Shown here piece after piece: positions 1 to 8,753 of a stretch of 40,454 bases of DNA; the stretch's first letter is position 1, and every line of letters begins with the position of its first letter. Made by a program: the position numbers and the translations under genes. The DNA lies in contig NZ_LYCS01000013.1 of the NCBI RefSeq assembly GCF_001659985.1, positions 45,846-86,299 on the forward strand. Direction: 5' to 3'. The notes under the pieces are model-generated. The model did not search any database and was not told where the DNA came from. It saw nothing but the letters and a program-made list of their open reading frames with translations. Origin of the DNA: Oceanobacillus sp. Castelsardo. GTDB taxonomy: Bacteria > Bacillota > Bacilli > Bacillales > Amphibacillaceae.

Positions 1-602
1 ATTTCTTTCGCTTCTAAGTCCAATCGCTCTCTTACTTCTCTATAAGTAGATGCCTTTAGATAGCTATAATATCCAGAACGGGAGACCTCCAAAAGGTCAC
101 AAAAATACTTCGTCATTCGCTTATATTGATTTTGTTCAATAATCTCGTAAATTAACTGATATACTTTACTTGGGTCTAGATTTTCGCTTGCGTTTAGCAG
201 CCTCCTTTCTGTCACTTCTAGCTTTTTTAATAGTTCAACTTGACCCTCCAGTAAATTAATCCTTGCTTCCTGTCTTTCAATGATTTCGGACGGAGTAAGT
301 TCCCGTTTTAACGGTCTGCCAGAACTTGTTTTTCTTGTATCTGTAAGCCCCAATAATCCATCCTTTTCATAAGCCTTTTTCCATCTATAGGCTGATTGTT
401 CAATTCGCTTCATTCCTATAACATCGACATCAAATCCGTTCTCAGTAAAAATCTTTCGCGGGAGTTTTCCGGCTAAATACTCATCCATAAATCTATTTTT
501 AAATGCATCAGTATATGTAATAGCTCGCTCGCTAACACGTTGTACATTTGGATTCTTTTGAAGTGTTTTTATCTCTTTAGTTGAAAATGTTATCTTACTC
601 AT
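1..602 (-). CDS. IS3-family transposase, N-terminal 200 codons (partial)
   Basis: Starts at ATG 602 (MSKITFSTKEIKTL) and stays open to the window edge. An N-terminal helix-turn-helix region of the IS150/IS3 OrfA kind is visible (TENGFDVDVIGMKRIEQSAY, then WKKAYEKDGLLGL). It is followed by a coiled coil (around residues 105-135) and then by the start of an OrfB-like segment (VYQLIYEIIEQNQYKRM, then LLEVSRSGYYSYLK, the HTH_21 region). OrfA-like and OrfB-like parts are in one frame here, with no frameshift needed. The DDE catalytic core would lie beyond position 1, so completeness cannot be judged. Confidence 0.85.
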   Translation of the reverse strand, partial: MSKITFSTKEIKTLQKNPNVQRVSERAITYTDAFKNRFMDEYLAGKLPRKIFTENGFDVDVIGMKRIEQSAYRWKKAYEKDGLLGLTDTRKTSSGRPLKRELTPSEIIERQEARINLLEGQVELLKKLEVTERRLLNASENLDPSKVYQLIYEIIEQNQYKRMTKYFCDLLEVSRSGYYSYLKASTYREVRERLDLEAKE

Positions 603-704
603 GTTGTCACCTATTCCCCATATCTTGAAATTCAAGTATATAAAAAAATACCTATAGATTAAACACTTTTTTTAAAGTGTCTTATCTACAGGTACCAGTT
701 TACA
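1..704 (-). mobile_element. IS3-family insertion sequence, 5' part, cut by window edge
   Basis: The left part of the window is the promoter-proximal end of an IS3-family element whose transposase is read leftwards off the edge. The outer end appears to be near 704: read on the minus strand it begins TGTAAACTGGTACCTGTAGA, with the TG expected of IS3 ends. Just inside is a perfect hairpin, ACACTTT-TTTT-AAAGTGT (663-680). The other inverted repeat and any target duplication are outside the window, so the exact boundary is inferred. It lies 26 bp beyond the wrbA stop codon. Confidence 0.7.
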
Positions 705-729
705 TTAGCTAACACCCTTCTTTTATTTA

Positions 730-1341
730 TTATTGATTTCCTTTTTTAACCCATTCTGCAACCGTTACTGTACGTGTAGCTTGGTGTTTCACTGCAGCTT
801 CCACATCTTCCACCATTTTACCATCTTGGTCTACTGTTACACTCGTTCCATATGGATTTCCACCTGCTCCAAATAGTACCGGATCTGTATACCCAGGAGT
901 CGCGATAATCGCTCCCCAGTGCATCATGGAAGTGTATAGAGATAATAATGTTGCTTCTTGACCACCGTGTGGGTTTTGTGCCGAAGTCATCGCACTTACC
1001 ACTTTATTTACTGTCTTACCAGTTGCCCAAAGTCCACCTTGAAGGTCTAGGAACTGTTTCATTTGAGAAGCCATATTACCAAATCGTGTTGGTACACTGA
1101 AGATGATCGCATCTGCCCATTCTAAATCTTCTGAAGTTGCTACTGGAACATCTTTTGTAGCGTCTACTGTAGCTTTCCAACCTTCATTTGCTTCCACTAC
1201 TGAATCTGGAGCTAACTCTTGAACTTTTAATAAGCGAACTTCCGCACCAGCTGCTTCTGCTCCCTCTTTAGCCCATTTTGCCATTTGATAGTTTGTTCCA
1301 CCCATTGAATAAAATACTACTGCTAATTTTGTATTTGACAT
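730..1341 (-). CDS. wrbA: WrbA-type NAD(P)H:quinone oxidoreductase
   Basis: Flavodoxin-like FMN protein of the WrbA family, which reduces quinones by two electrons in the cytoplasm. The N-terminal strand and FMN phosphate loop are seen (LAVVFYSMGGTNYQMAKW), then the family signatures SVPTRFGNMASQMKQFLD and GGQEATLLSLYTSMMHWG. The ORF is open to 1404, but the ATG at 1341 (MSNTKLAVVF) has AAGGAG nine bases upstream and gives 203 residues, the usual WrbA size. The 21-residue extension (containing FLDKLFGKKEKE) is probably leader sequence. It lies beside an MhqO-like dioxygenase on the same strand, which suggests a shared role in quinone stress. Its 3' end abuts the IS3 element. Confidence 0.9.
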   Translation of the reverse strand: MSNTKLAVVFYSMGGTNYQMAKWAKEGAEAAGAEVRLLKVQELAPDSVVEANEGWKATVDATKDVPVATSEDLEWADAIIFSVPTRFGNMASQMKQFLDLQGGLWATGKTVNKVVSAMTSAQNPHGGQEATLLSLYTSMMHWGAIIATPGYTDPVLFGAGGNPYGTSVTVDQDGKMVEDVEAAVKHQATRTVTVAEWVKKGNQ

Positions 1342-1561
1342 ATTTTCTATCTCCTTTTCTTTTTTTCCAAATAATTTATCTAAAAATCCCACTTGTAGCA
1401 CCATCCTATTTATATAATCAGATACACCCTAGTTATCCTTAATTAACATATTATCATTTCATAAATACTAAATTCAATATATATGCTTATAAAGTTTTAT
1501 TCAATTAATGGGGTTTTCTTCATCTCTCTGCGAATACCATTTCCATACACTTTTAACTCTG

Positions 1562-2503
1562 TTATTTTTCTATTTCCCTTACTTTAATTGGAATTAAACT
1601 ATTTTTCAATTGCTCACGATATTGCTCAAATTGCTCCGGTAACATCAATTGTTCTCCTAATGTTTCTTTAGATTCATCAATTGCGAACCCTGGTGGATCA
1701 GTTGCAATTTCAAATAAGATTTCTCCATGCTCTCTAAAGTAAATTGCATTAAAATAATTTCGATCACGAACAGGTGTTACCCTATATCCATTTGCTCGAA
1801 TATATTCTTGCCATTCCATATGGTCGTTATCATCTTCCGCTCTCCATGCGATATGGTGAACTGTTCCTACTCCCATAACGCCTTTTCCAGTTGTTGTCAT
1901 TCGTAAATCAATGACATTTCCAATATCCGCCGAAGAACGAAAACGCATGAAATCTCCCTCTTTCCCAACGAACTCAAGCCCCATCACGTTTTCTAATAAC
2001 TCTTTAGTTTCATTTGGTTTTGCAGAATATAGGGTTGCGCCGCCAAAACCCTTAATCGCAACTTTCGGTGTTACATCTCCAAATGTCCATGAATTACTTT
2101 CTCCTTCTTCTCGTTCAACGATTTCCAAATGTAACCCATGTGGATCATCAAATTGTAAATATTCCTCATTAAACCGTTTAGTTCTAGTAAACGATATTTC
2201 AAACTTTTCTAATCGTTGTTCCCAGAATTCTAAAGCTCCAACAGGTACGACATAAGACGTCACCCCTACTTGGCCATCTCCAATTCTACCTGAATATGCA
2301 TCGGCCCACGGGAAGAATGTAATGATTGTCCCCGGCTTCCCAGCGCTATCTCCAAAATATAGATGATAGGTACCAGGATCATCAAAATTAACCGTTTGCT
2401 TGACTAAACGTAATCCTAAAACACCTGCATAGAAATCAATATTTTCTTGAGGATGACCTACGATTGCTGAGATGTGATGGATTCCACTTGTTTTTTTAAC
2501 CAT
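1562..2503 (-). CDS. Glyoxalase-fold ring-cleaving dioxygenase, MhqA/MhqO-like
   Basis: A 313-residue protein with two vicinal-oxygen-chelate (VOC) modules, the size of the B. subtilis hydroquinone dioxygenases MhqA (YkcA) and MhqO. Metal ligands fit the first-module motif GIHHISAIVG (H9/H10), the second-module VHHIAW, and the glutamate of GEILFEIATDPPGF. The family opens aromatic rings of quinol-like compounds with a mononuclear metal. ATG 2503 is preceded by GGAGTG eight bases away. The neighbour wrbA, also a quinone enzyme, follows on the same strand after about 220 bases. An MhqR-like dyad lies upstream (2578-2595). Exact substrate and orthology to MhqA versus MhqO are not decidable here. 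Confidence 0.85.
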   Translation of the reverse strand: MVKKTSGIHHISAIVGHPQENIDFYAGVLGLRLVKQTVNFDDPGTYHLYFGDSAGKPGTIITFFPWADAYSGRIGDGQVGVTSYVVPVGALEFWEQRLEKFEISFTRTKRFNEEYLQFDDPHGLHLEIVEREEGESNSWTFGDVTPKVAIKGFGGATLYSAKPNETKELLENVMGLEFVGKEGDFMRFRSSADIGNVIDLRMTTTGKGVMGVGTVHHIAWRAEDDNDHMEWQEYIRANGYRVTPVRDRNYFNAIYFREHGEILFEIATDPPGFAIDESKETLGEQLMLPEQFEQYREQLKNSLIPIKVREIEK

Positions 2504-2577
2504 TTTTATTCACTCCAATACTAACACCATTTAATGAAAGTTAATCCCTTACTTCAAAACCATATACTTAATTAATG

Positions 2578-2624
2578 TATTACGAAATTGAGATAATGGA
2601 CTAAAAAAATAATGTCTTTAGTCC
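2578..2624 (-). promoter_or_regulatory. Candidate operator region of the dioxygenase gene (MhqR-like box plus second dyad)
   Basis: At 2578-2595 the sequence TATTACGAAATTGAGATA matches my recollection of the B. subtilis MhqR box (TATCTCGAATTCGAGATA) at 14 of 18 positions. Next to it is a perfect 8-bp inverted repeat, GGACTAAA (2598-2605) and TTTAGTCC (2617-2624), with an 11-base loop. Both lie about 75-120 bases upstream of the dioxygenase start, where a repressor of quinone stress genes would bind. No mhqR gene is in the window. Confidence 0.4.
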
Positions 2625-2690
2625 TTTATATTATTCTTAATTCAGAGTAATTATAAGCCCTTATCCATTAAATTGTCAACCAGATTATTC

Positions 2691-2743
2691 TTGACTGAGG
2701 AAATAATTGCTATTATGGTTATATACATAACTATATGACCATA
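2691..2743 (+). promoter_or_regulatory. Promoter and inverted repeats upstream of the GntR operon
   Basis: A sigma-A-like promoter is visible: TTGACT (2691-2696), 17 bases, TATGGT (2714-2719). The -10 box lies in two overlapping dyads: TATGGT and ACCATA separated by 18 bases (2714-2743), and GTTAT-ATAC-ATAAC (2718-2731). YtrA-type GntR regulators usually repress their own operons, so this is the likely operator. That is inference from position and symmetry. Confidence 0.5.
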
Positions 2744-2779
2744 TATATCTGAATAACAAGAGAATAGTGGGCGATAAAC

Positions 2780-3157
2780 ATGAGAAAAACGTTTAATCAA
2801 GATAAGCCAATTTATTTACAAGTGCGTGAACAAATTGAAGACCAAATTCTTAACAACCAACTGAAAGAAGGGGAACAAGCTCCCTCAACAAATCAACTAG
2901 TCAATTTTTATAAAATTAACCATGTTACCGTGTCAAAAGGGGTAAACCAATTAGTTGATGAAGGCATTCTTTATAAAAAGAGAGGAATCGGTATGTTTGT
3001 AGCAGAAGGAGCGAGAGAAATGCTTATTCAAAAACGAAAAGAATCATTTATGGAAGATTATGTGGTTAAGTTAGTTCGTGAAGCAGATAAATTAGAAATT
3101 ACTGAAAGTGAAATCATTCAATTTATCAAAAATGTAAAGGAACGTGATGCAGAATGA
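2780..3157 (+). CDS. GntR-family regulator, YtrA subfamily
   Basis: A 125-residue repressor-type protein. The N-terminal winged helix is clear: PIYLQVREQIEDQILN, then LKEGEQAPSTNQLVNFYKIN and the recognition segment HVTVSKGVNQLVDEGILYKK. The short C-terminal tail of about 50 residues, with no ligand-binding FadR or UTRA domain, marks the YtrA subfamily, whose members control ABC transporter operons of cell-envelope or antibiotic stress. The stop codon overlaps the start of the ABC ATPase gene (ATGA, 3154-3157), so the genes are probably translationally coupled. The inducer is unknown. Confidence 0.9.
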   Translation: MRKTFNQDKPIYLQVREQIEDQILNNQLKEGEQAPSTNQLVNFYKINHVTVSKGVNQLVDEGILYKKRGIGMFVAEGAREMLIQKRKESFMEDYVVKLVREADKLEITESEIIQFIKNVKERDAE

Positions 3158-4038
3158 ATATAAAAATGGATAAGTTAAGTTTACATTTTGGAAATCATAA
3201 AGCATTAGAGGATATAACATTTGAATTAAACGAAAAGAAAATATATGGATTACTTGGTAGGAATGGCGCCGGTAAAACATCCCTCCTATCCATCATTGCT
3301 TCATTCCGTGAACCAACATCAGGATTGCTTACGATTAATGGAGAAGTTCCTTTTGAAAATTCCAAAATCATGCAGCAAGTTGCATTCCTGTATGATAAAG
3401 ATTATAAAGATGAATCAGACAATATCATAAAAATGCTACAAGGAGTGCAAAGATATCGGCCTAATTTTGATATGGAATATGCGGAGTATCTAATCCAACG
3501 ATTTAAACTAGATACGAAAAAACCTATTAACAAGTTATCAAAAGGTATGCAATCCACTGTAAATGTCATCATTGGGCTAGCAAGCAGAACTCCGTTAACG
3601 ATATTTGATGAAGTATATCTTGGTATGGATGCTCCGGCAAGAGATACCTTTTACAAAGAATTACTCAAAGATCAGGAAAGTCACCCAAGAATCATAATCT
3701 TATCTACACACCTCGTATCTGAAATGGATTACTTATTTGATGAAGTGATTTTAATAAAAAGTGGGAAATTTTTATTGCAAGAGGATTATGATTCACTTAC
3801 TTCCAAAGGTGTTAGGATTACCGGGGATCAAGAATTAGTTGAGGAGCTTGTACAGACGAAAGTACAACTTAACGAAGAACAATTAGGTAATACAAAATCT
3901 GTCATGATTTATGGTGAACTAACGAATCATGAGAGGAAAATGGCAATGGATCAAGGTCTTGATTTAGGACCAGTATCCCTGCATGATTTGTTTATTCATT
4001 TAACAGAGGAGGAAAATGTCGATGAAAAACTTTCCTAA
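3154..4038 (+). CDS. ABC transporter ATP-binding protein (YtrB-like)
   Basis: A 294-residue nucleotide-binding subunit. Walker A is GRNGAGKT (residues 35-42). The signature is LSKGMQS (128-134), a deviation from LSGGQ that is common in exporters of this type. Walker B ends LTIFDE (148-153), and the H-loop is in STHLVSEM. The C-terminal 80 residues are not conserved ATPase sequence. It overlaps the regulator upstream by 4 bases and the permease downstream by 23 bases, so one mRNA with coupled translation is expected. The substrate cannot be read from the sequence; an envelope-stress or peptide exporter is the usual context. Confidence 0.88.
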   Translation: MNIKMDKLSLHFGNHKALEDITFELNEKKIYGLLGRNGAGKTSLLSIIASFREPTSGLLTINGEVPFENSKIMQQVAFLYDKDYKDESDNIIKMLQGVQRYRPNFDMEYAEYLIQRFKLDTKKPINKLSKGMQSTVNVIIGLASRTPLTIFDEVYLGMDAPARDTFYKELLKDQESHPRIIILSTHLVSEMDYLFDEVILIKSGKFLLQEDYDSLTSKGVRITGDQELVEELVQTKVQLNEEQLGNTKSVMIYGELTNHERKMAMDQGLDLGPVSLHDLFIHLTEEENVDEKLS

Positions 4039-4795
4039 AGTTACGGCTGACATGTTTTGGATGCAAATGTTATGGACATTTGGATTTTTAGGTGTCATGT
4101 TCATCATTAACATTATTAAAATAGTAATTGATCTTATACAAGGAACTGAAGTGGATGGTTATTATGCATCCGTATTAATTGCTTCTAACATTTATATGGT
4201 CATCATCGGACTCATTTCGATATACTTCCTCCCCTATTACGTAGGAAATGGAGTGACTAGAAAGGATTATTTTAAAGGAGGTCTCCTCGCTTCTTTTGGA
4301 TTATCTCTTGCAATTCCAATTATTACATTTTTTATATCTATAGTAGAACGTTTTATTGTAACTAATTTATTAAACTTGAATTTTCATGTAATAGATATTA
4401 ATGAGGCTGTATTGGATGTTGATGGTAATATCATTGGGGATTTGGTACTCTCTGTAATTTTAACTCCATATGTGGATCCTGGAAGCAATTGGCTTTTGGC
4501 GATGGGAGTTTTTAGTTTACATCTCTTTATCTTTTACTTACTAGGTTGGTTCATTAGTGCAAGTTTCTATAGATTTGGTACGTTAACTGGTTTGGTATTT
4601 ATTCTAATAGCTTTTATTATTATTCTGTTAAAAGACTTGTTCCTTAGAATTTCACTAGGTTTACCTTTGTCTGATCGTTTTTCATCGTTAGCCTCTCTTC
4701 CACTAGGGGTAACCTTACCTGGAATAATGTTATTAATTGTTTTCACTGTCTGGGGAATTCGTTTACTTACAAAAAGAGTTACTATTAAAATGTAA
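4016..4795 (+). CDS. ABC-2-like permease subunit
   Basis: A 259-residue integral membrane protein with about six hydrophobic segments (near residues 15-37, 55-75, 85-112, 155-180, 190-212 and 230-250 by eye). It is the natural partner of the overlapping ATPase. A GAGGAGG ribosome site lies just before two in-frame ATGs (4016 and 4022). The second, MKNFPKVT, has the more usual spacing, so the true start may be 4022. The long loop with the acidic stretch VIDINEAVLDVDGN could face outside. It ends 21 bases before a bidirectional hairpin. No family beyond ABC-2-like membrane protein can be assigned. Confidence 0.75.
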   Translation: MSMKNFPKVTADMFWMQMLWTFGFLGVMFIINIIKIVIDLIQGTEVDGYYASVLIASNIYMVIIGLISIYFLPYYVGNGVTRKDYFKGGLLASFGLSLAIPIITFFISIVERFIVTNLLNLNFHVIDINEAVLDVDGNIIGDLVLSVILTPYVDPGSNWLLAMGVFSLHLFIFYLLGWFISASFYRFGTLTGLVFILIAFIIILLKDLFLRISLGLPLSDRFSSLASLPLGVTLPGIMLLIVFTVWGIRLLTKRVTIKM

Positions 4796-4816
4796 GACGT
4801 AATGGAAAATTAAAAC

Positions 4817-4838
4817 GGAGCAACAATTGCGTTGCTCC
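4817..4838. terminator. Bidirectional terminator between convergent genes
   Basis: Perfect 8-bp stem GGAGCAAC / GTTGCTCC with loop AATTGC. It lies exactly between the permease stop and the histidine kinase stop; its last base is the first base of the kinase stop codon. The minus-strand copy is followed by a T-rich tail (GTTTTAATTTT), so it fits the kinase operon best. Confidence 0.75.
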
Positions 4839-6592
4839 TAATTCTTTGGACCTCCCAACTTTGATTGGAAGCGTAATATAACTCTTGTTCCTTCGTTTTC
4901 CTTTGATTTCACATAAATATCACCATCGTGTAGTTTCGCAATCTGTAATGCAATGCTCATTCCAAGACCGGTGCCTTCTATTCTTTCATCGGTATTGGTC
5001 CCTCGATAGTAACGATCGAATAAATGTTTCCTTGTCTCTTCATCGATTCCTAGTCCATTATCTTGAATAATTATCTCTACTATTCCGCCCTCATAATTAA
5101 CACTTACATAAATTTCCGTACCATTTGGATTATGTTGAATTGAATTATATATTAAATTATCTACCATTCTTTCAAACAAACGTTTGTTTATAGGTAAGTA
5201 ATGTCCATCTTTCGTTGGCCTATATAGGATGGAATAATTCCTTAACGTCATATCCCTATGAAATTTCCTCAAAATATTTTGCATCAGAAAATTGATTTCC
5301 ATATTTTCATAAACAATCTGACCTGTATCGTTTTTCAGCTTAAAACTTAAATTAAAATCTTCAATTAAATTCACCATGTAATCACTTTTCTCATGAATAG
5401 TCTTACCGATATCCATCAGCTCATCTTCAGTCCAAACGTACTCCCCACTTGCTAACAATCGGCCGTATCCCTCCATCGTAGTTAAAGGTGTACGTAAATC
5501 GTGTGAGATACCTACCATCCATTCTTCCCGGGTCTTTTCCAAACGCGCCCTCTCTTTTTGCGATTTATCTAATCTATTCGCCATTTCATAAAAGGCATCG
5601 AAAACTTCCTTATACAACCGATAGCGCCATTTCAGCTTACCGTTTTTACGATATATTTGCTTTCTTTCCCTTTCCGTTAGTACCTCTGCATAATGTTCAT
5701 TCCCCATTCGGCTTAACCAATTGGAAAATATAAAAAGCGGGTTTCCATAACGAAATCCGTTCCACACGGATATCACAACTGTAATAAGAAGCACAATAAC
5801 ACCTGTTATTGCAAAAGCAATAATAACATTCAAATAAGTATCTAATTTTATATCCTGCTTTTCTTTATTTGGAGTGTATAATGCCCAAAACACATCTGAA
5901 TCTGGATCATAGTGCGTTATGACTTTCCTATCATAAATATCCGGTGCTGTATCACGAACTAGTACATCAAGTACTTCGCTTTTATTTATATCTATGTTGT
6001 TGCCAAGTTGTTGCTTTATCTCATCATGATGATTAAAAATGAACAACGTACCATCAATTTCTTTCAATTTCTCCTCTACTAAAGGGATATTACCCTTTGT
6101 AATCGCACCATCTACATTATAATTTTGAACAATGTGATTTAATACAAGATTAGCTTGATCCTCATAGCCTAAAACAAACAAATAATTGTCTTGATAAAAT
6201 GTTTCCAAGTAAAGTTCTAATCTATATCCATTTAATTGTTCCGTTTGCTTCATTTTTAATAAATCATGAGAACTATATTGTTTTGGTAAAGAGTCAGGGA
6301 CATTTCCTTCTTCTATCACTTTCCCATTGTGATCAACAATTTGAACCCATACCCCTTCATCGTCCAAACCTTCATCCCAACCCTCATTCATCGTAAGGTT
6401 TACAATGGAATTTCCAGTCTCCATTGTAATGTTTTCAAGTAAAGTTCCATAATAATTATGTTTAGATTCATCTTTGGCAACAAAAATAATTACCGTAAAT
6501 AAAGTTATTAAAATAACAATAACCATTAACACAGCAACAGAAATAAATTGTGCAGCAAAGTGTAGAAATAGTCTCCATCTTAATTTTTTCAT
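4838..6592 (-). CDS. Membrane sensor histidine kinase (OmpR-class partner)
   Basis: A kinase of about 584 residues. It has a first membrane segment near residues 12-38, an extracytoplasmic domain of about 220 residues, and a second membrane segment near 258-280. A basic linker without an obvious HAMP follows, then HisKA with the phospho-histidine in GISHDLRTPLTT (about residue 364), N-box NLIYNSIQHNP, and G boxes DNGLGIDE and GTGLGMSIA. The reading frame allows ATG 6598, but AAGGGA sits only two bases from it. ATG 6592 (MKKLRWRL) has normal spacing. It follows the response regulator with overlapping stop/start, so the two form one operon. The signal is unknown. Confidence 0.9.
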   Translation of the reverse strand: MKKLRWRLFLHFAAQFISVAVLMVIVILITLFTVIIFVAKDESKHNYYGTLLENITMETGNSIVNLTMNEGWDEGLDDEGVWVQIVDHNGKVIEEGNVPDSLPKQYSSHDLLKMKQTEQLNGYRLELYLETFYQDNYLFVLGYEDQANLVLNHIVQNYNVDGAITKGNIPLVEEKLKEIDGTLFIFNHHDEIKQQLGNNIDINKSEVLDVLVRDTAPDIYDRKVITHYDPDSDVFWALYTPNKEKQDIKLDTYLNVIIAFAITGVIVLLITVVISVWNGFRYGNPLFIFSNWLSRMGNEHYAEVLTERERKQIYRKNGKLKWRYRLYKEVFDAFYEMANRLDKSQKERARLEKTREEWMVGISHDLRTPLTTMEGYGRLLASGEYVWTEDELMDIGKTIHEKSDYMVNLIEDFNLSFKLKNDTGQIVYENMEINFLMQNILRKFHRDMTLRNYSILYRPTKDGHYLPINKRLFERMVDNLIYNSIQHNPNGTEIYVSVNYEGGIVEIIIQDNGLGIDEETRKHLFDRYYRGTNTDERIEGTGLGMSIALQIAKLHDGDIYVKSKENEGTRVILRFQSKLGGPKN

Positions 6593-6594
6593 AA

Positions 6595-7305
6595 TCATGA
6601 TCCCTTAATTAGTTTATAGCCTAAGCCCCTAATGGTTATTAGAAATTTAGGATGACTAGGATCTTCCTCTATACGTTCTCTTATTCTTCTAATATGTACG
6701 GAAACTGTATTATCATCTACATAACTATCAAATCCCCACACCGCCTCCAACAGCGCAGATTTGGACAAAACCTTGTTCGGATTTTTACAAAAGTAAAGCA
6801 GGAGTAAATATACTTGGGTTGGACAAGAAACCAACTCCCCATTCACTAATAGTTCACCTGCACTCTCATCAAGTGTAAAACGTCCAAAGTCAAATCTATT
6901 TGTAGATTCATGTTTTGGTACAGATGCAGTTACTTTATTTCTTCTTAAATATGCTTTGATTCTCGCTGCAACTTCCAACGGATTAAATGGCTTCGTTACA
7001 TAATCATCGCCACCAGTCGCAAATCCTGTAAGTACATCTAAATCGGAAACCCTTGCAGTTAAAAATAGAATATATGCATTGGTAAGCTGGCGTATTCTAG
7101 GACATAGGTCAAATCCGCTTCCGTCCGGTAACATGACATCTAAAATAATAATTTCAACCTCATTATTATTTATTATTCCCAAAGCATCTTTTCCTGTATG
7201 TGCCGTGTAAATATGTTGAAATCCTTCTTTCTTTAACATCATTTCTAACATTTTAACAATAGCTTTTTCATCATCAACAATTAGAATTTTCGTATCCGTT
7301 TCCAT
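6595..7305 (-). CDS. OmpR/PhoB-family response regulator
   Basis: A receiver domain with acidic pocket D11-D12, phospho-acceptor D56 (IIILDVMLPDG), the conserved threonine in FLTARV and lysine in YVTKPF is followed by a winged-helix DNA-binding domain (KSALLEAVWGFDSYVDDNTV ... RRIRERIEED ... ITIRGLGYKLI). The longer frame to 7320 uses a TTG that lies inside the ribosome site. ATG 7305 (METDTKILIVDDE) sits six bases after GAGGTGGA and gives 236 residues. Its stop overlaps the kinase start region. A divergent DUF418 membrane gene starts at 7489 and is the obvious candidate target across the shared 183-base upstream region, but no clear direct-repeat operator was found. Confidence 0.93.
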   Translation of the reverse strand: METDTKILIVDDEKAIVKMLEMMLKKEGFQHIYTAHTGKDALGIINNNEVEIIILDVMLPDGSGFDLCPRIRQLTNAYILFLTARVSDLDVLTGFATGGDDYVTKPFNPLEVAARIKAYLRRNKVTASVPKHESTNRFDFGRFTLDESAGELLVNGELVSCPTQVYLLLLYFCKNPNKVLSKSALLEAVWGFDSYVDDNTVSVHIRRIRERIEEDPSHPKFLITIRGLGYKLIKGS

Positions 7306-7488
7306 CAATCTCCACCTCAAATCTTATACTACCATTCCAACATTACGATTAGTTGAACAAATTTGTATTTTTTTACCAAAAGTTATTCCCATTTCGATTA
7401 AATGTTTAAATGTTGTTAAGGCTACCGTTAAAAAACCGAAAACATCCATTGCTATATTTAAATCAACAGATAAGAAAGGATGTTAACA

Positions 7489-8679
7489 GTGAAAAAACGG
7501 GTAAATACAATTGATGGTTTAAGAGGTTTTAGTTTAATAGGAATCCTAATAGCAAACATGCTTATATTTCAATACGGAATGTTTGGAAAGGATAAGATGG
7601 AGAACTTCAACTTATCCGCTATTGATCAAGTAGCATATATTTGGACGAAGATTTTTGTTGAAAGTAGCTTTATGCCAATATTTATGTTTATGTTTGGCTA
7701 TTCGATGATTTTTTTACAAAGGAAATTGGTGCGAAATGAAAAAAAGGTAAAAAGACATTTTGTCCGTAGATTTATTTTACTTATCATATTCGGGCTACTC
7801 CACGCAACCTTTGTATGGGAAGGTGACATTCTTTTTTCCTATGGTATCATGGGCCTGCTTATGCTCATCTTTCAGAATAGAAAAAAGAAAACCATTCTTG
7901 TTTGGGCGATACTATTATTCGTGATTACTTCTTTACTCAGTATTGGTGAAGTAGAAGAAACAGCGGAAGAATTAGAACATCAAGCATCATATATTCAAAA
8001 GGAGACCACTGCCTATTCGGTTGGCGATTATCAAGAGGTATACAATTTCCGTAATAGCGGAGAAGACCCATTTGGTTATCCCGATTACGTCTATGCTTTA
8101 GTCATCTTCATGGCACCGCTTGTAACTTGCCCAATGTTTTTATTTGGAATGTATGCTGCTAAAAGCAACTGGTTTACCAATCCGAAAAGGGAGAAAAAAT
8201 TATATACTCGATTTATCCTTATATTTTTACCCATAGGCTTTGTACTGAAAAGTGTTCCCTATCTATTCCCAGGATTATCGGTAGAATTTGCACTATATAC
8301 TACTGGAGCGACACTTTTATCCATTGGCTATATCTTTAGTTTTTCATTACTTTATACAAAACAAGAAATCCAATTCCTATCCTTCTTTGAAAAGGTTGGA
8401 AAATTATCCTTGTCTAATTACTTACTGCAAAGCATCATCTGTACTGTTATCTTTTATGAATATGGATTGGGTCTATTTCGAGAATTAGGTGTTTTATACG
8501 GGATTATTTTAGCTATATTTATTTATGGAATACAAGTTATCCTAAGTCATTACTATTTAAAGAAATGGAGATTGGGGCCTTTTGAAAAAATCTTGAGAAT
8601 AGGTACTTATCTTTCCTGGAAAGGTAATCCAAAACGTAAAGAACAGGTGGAACTTGAGAAGATACCAGTGGATATGTAA
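7489..8679 (+). CDS. DUF418-domain membrane protein (YeiB-like)
   Basis: A polytopic membrane protein of about 396 residues with some ten hydrophobic segments. The N-terminus VKKRVNTIDGLRGFSLIGIL and the C-terminal DUF418 block (SLSNYLLQSIICTVIFYEYG, then KKWRLGPFEKILRIGTYL) are typical of YeiB-like proteins, a family related in layout to membrane acyltransferases. The start is read as GTG 7489: AAAGGA (7475-7480) is eight bases upstream, whereas the in-frame ATG 7480 overlaps that site. It is divergent from the two-component system. Biochemical function of the family is not established. Confidence 0.85.
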   Translation: MKKRVNTIDGLRGFSLIGILIANMLIFQYGMFGKDKMENFNLSAIDQVAYIWTKIFVESSFMPIFMFMFGYSMIFLQRKLVRNEKKVKRHFVRRFILLIIFGLLHATFVWEGDILFSYGIMGLLMLIFQNRKKKTILVWAILLFVITSLLSIGEVEETAEELEHQASYIQKETTAYSVGDYQEVYNFRNSGEDPFGYPDYVYALVIFMAPLVTCPMFLFGMYAAKSNWFTNPKREKKLYTRFILIFLPIGFVLKSVPYLFPGLSVEFALYTTGATLLSIGYIFSFSLLYTKQEIQFLSFFEKVGKLSLSNYLLQSIICTVIFYEYGLGLFRELGVLYGIILAIFIYGIQVILSHYYLKKWRLGPFEKILRIGTYLSWKGNPKRKEQVELEKIPVDM

Positions 8680-8753
8680 ATTTATTTCTCACCTCAATTT
8701 GAACAGCTTGGAAAATAAAAGTGCGTTTCTTCTTAAGGCCCTTGCTGTTCAGC

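Noticed and set aside
730..1404. WrbA with an N-terminal 21-residue extension
   Set aside because: The first ATG has no good ribosome site, while ATG 1341 has AAGGAG at normal spacing and gives the usual family length. The extension is noted but not chosen.
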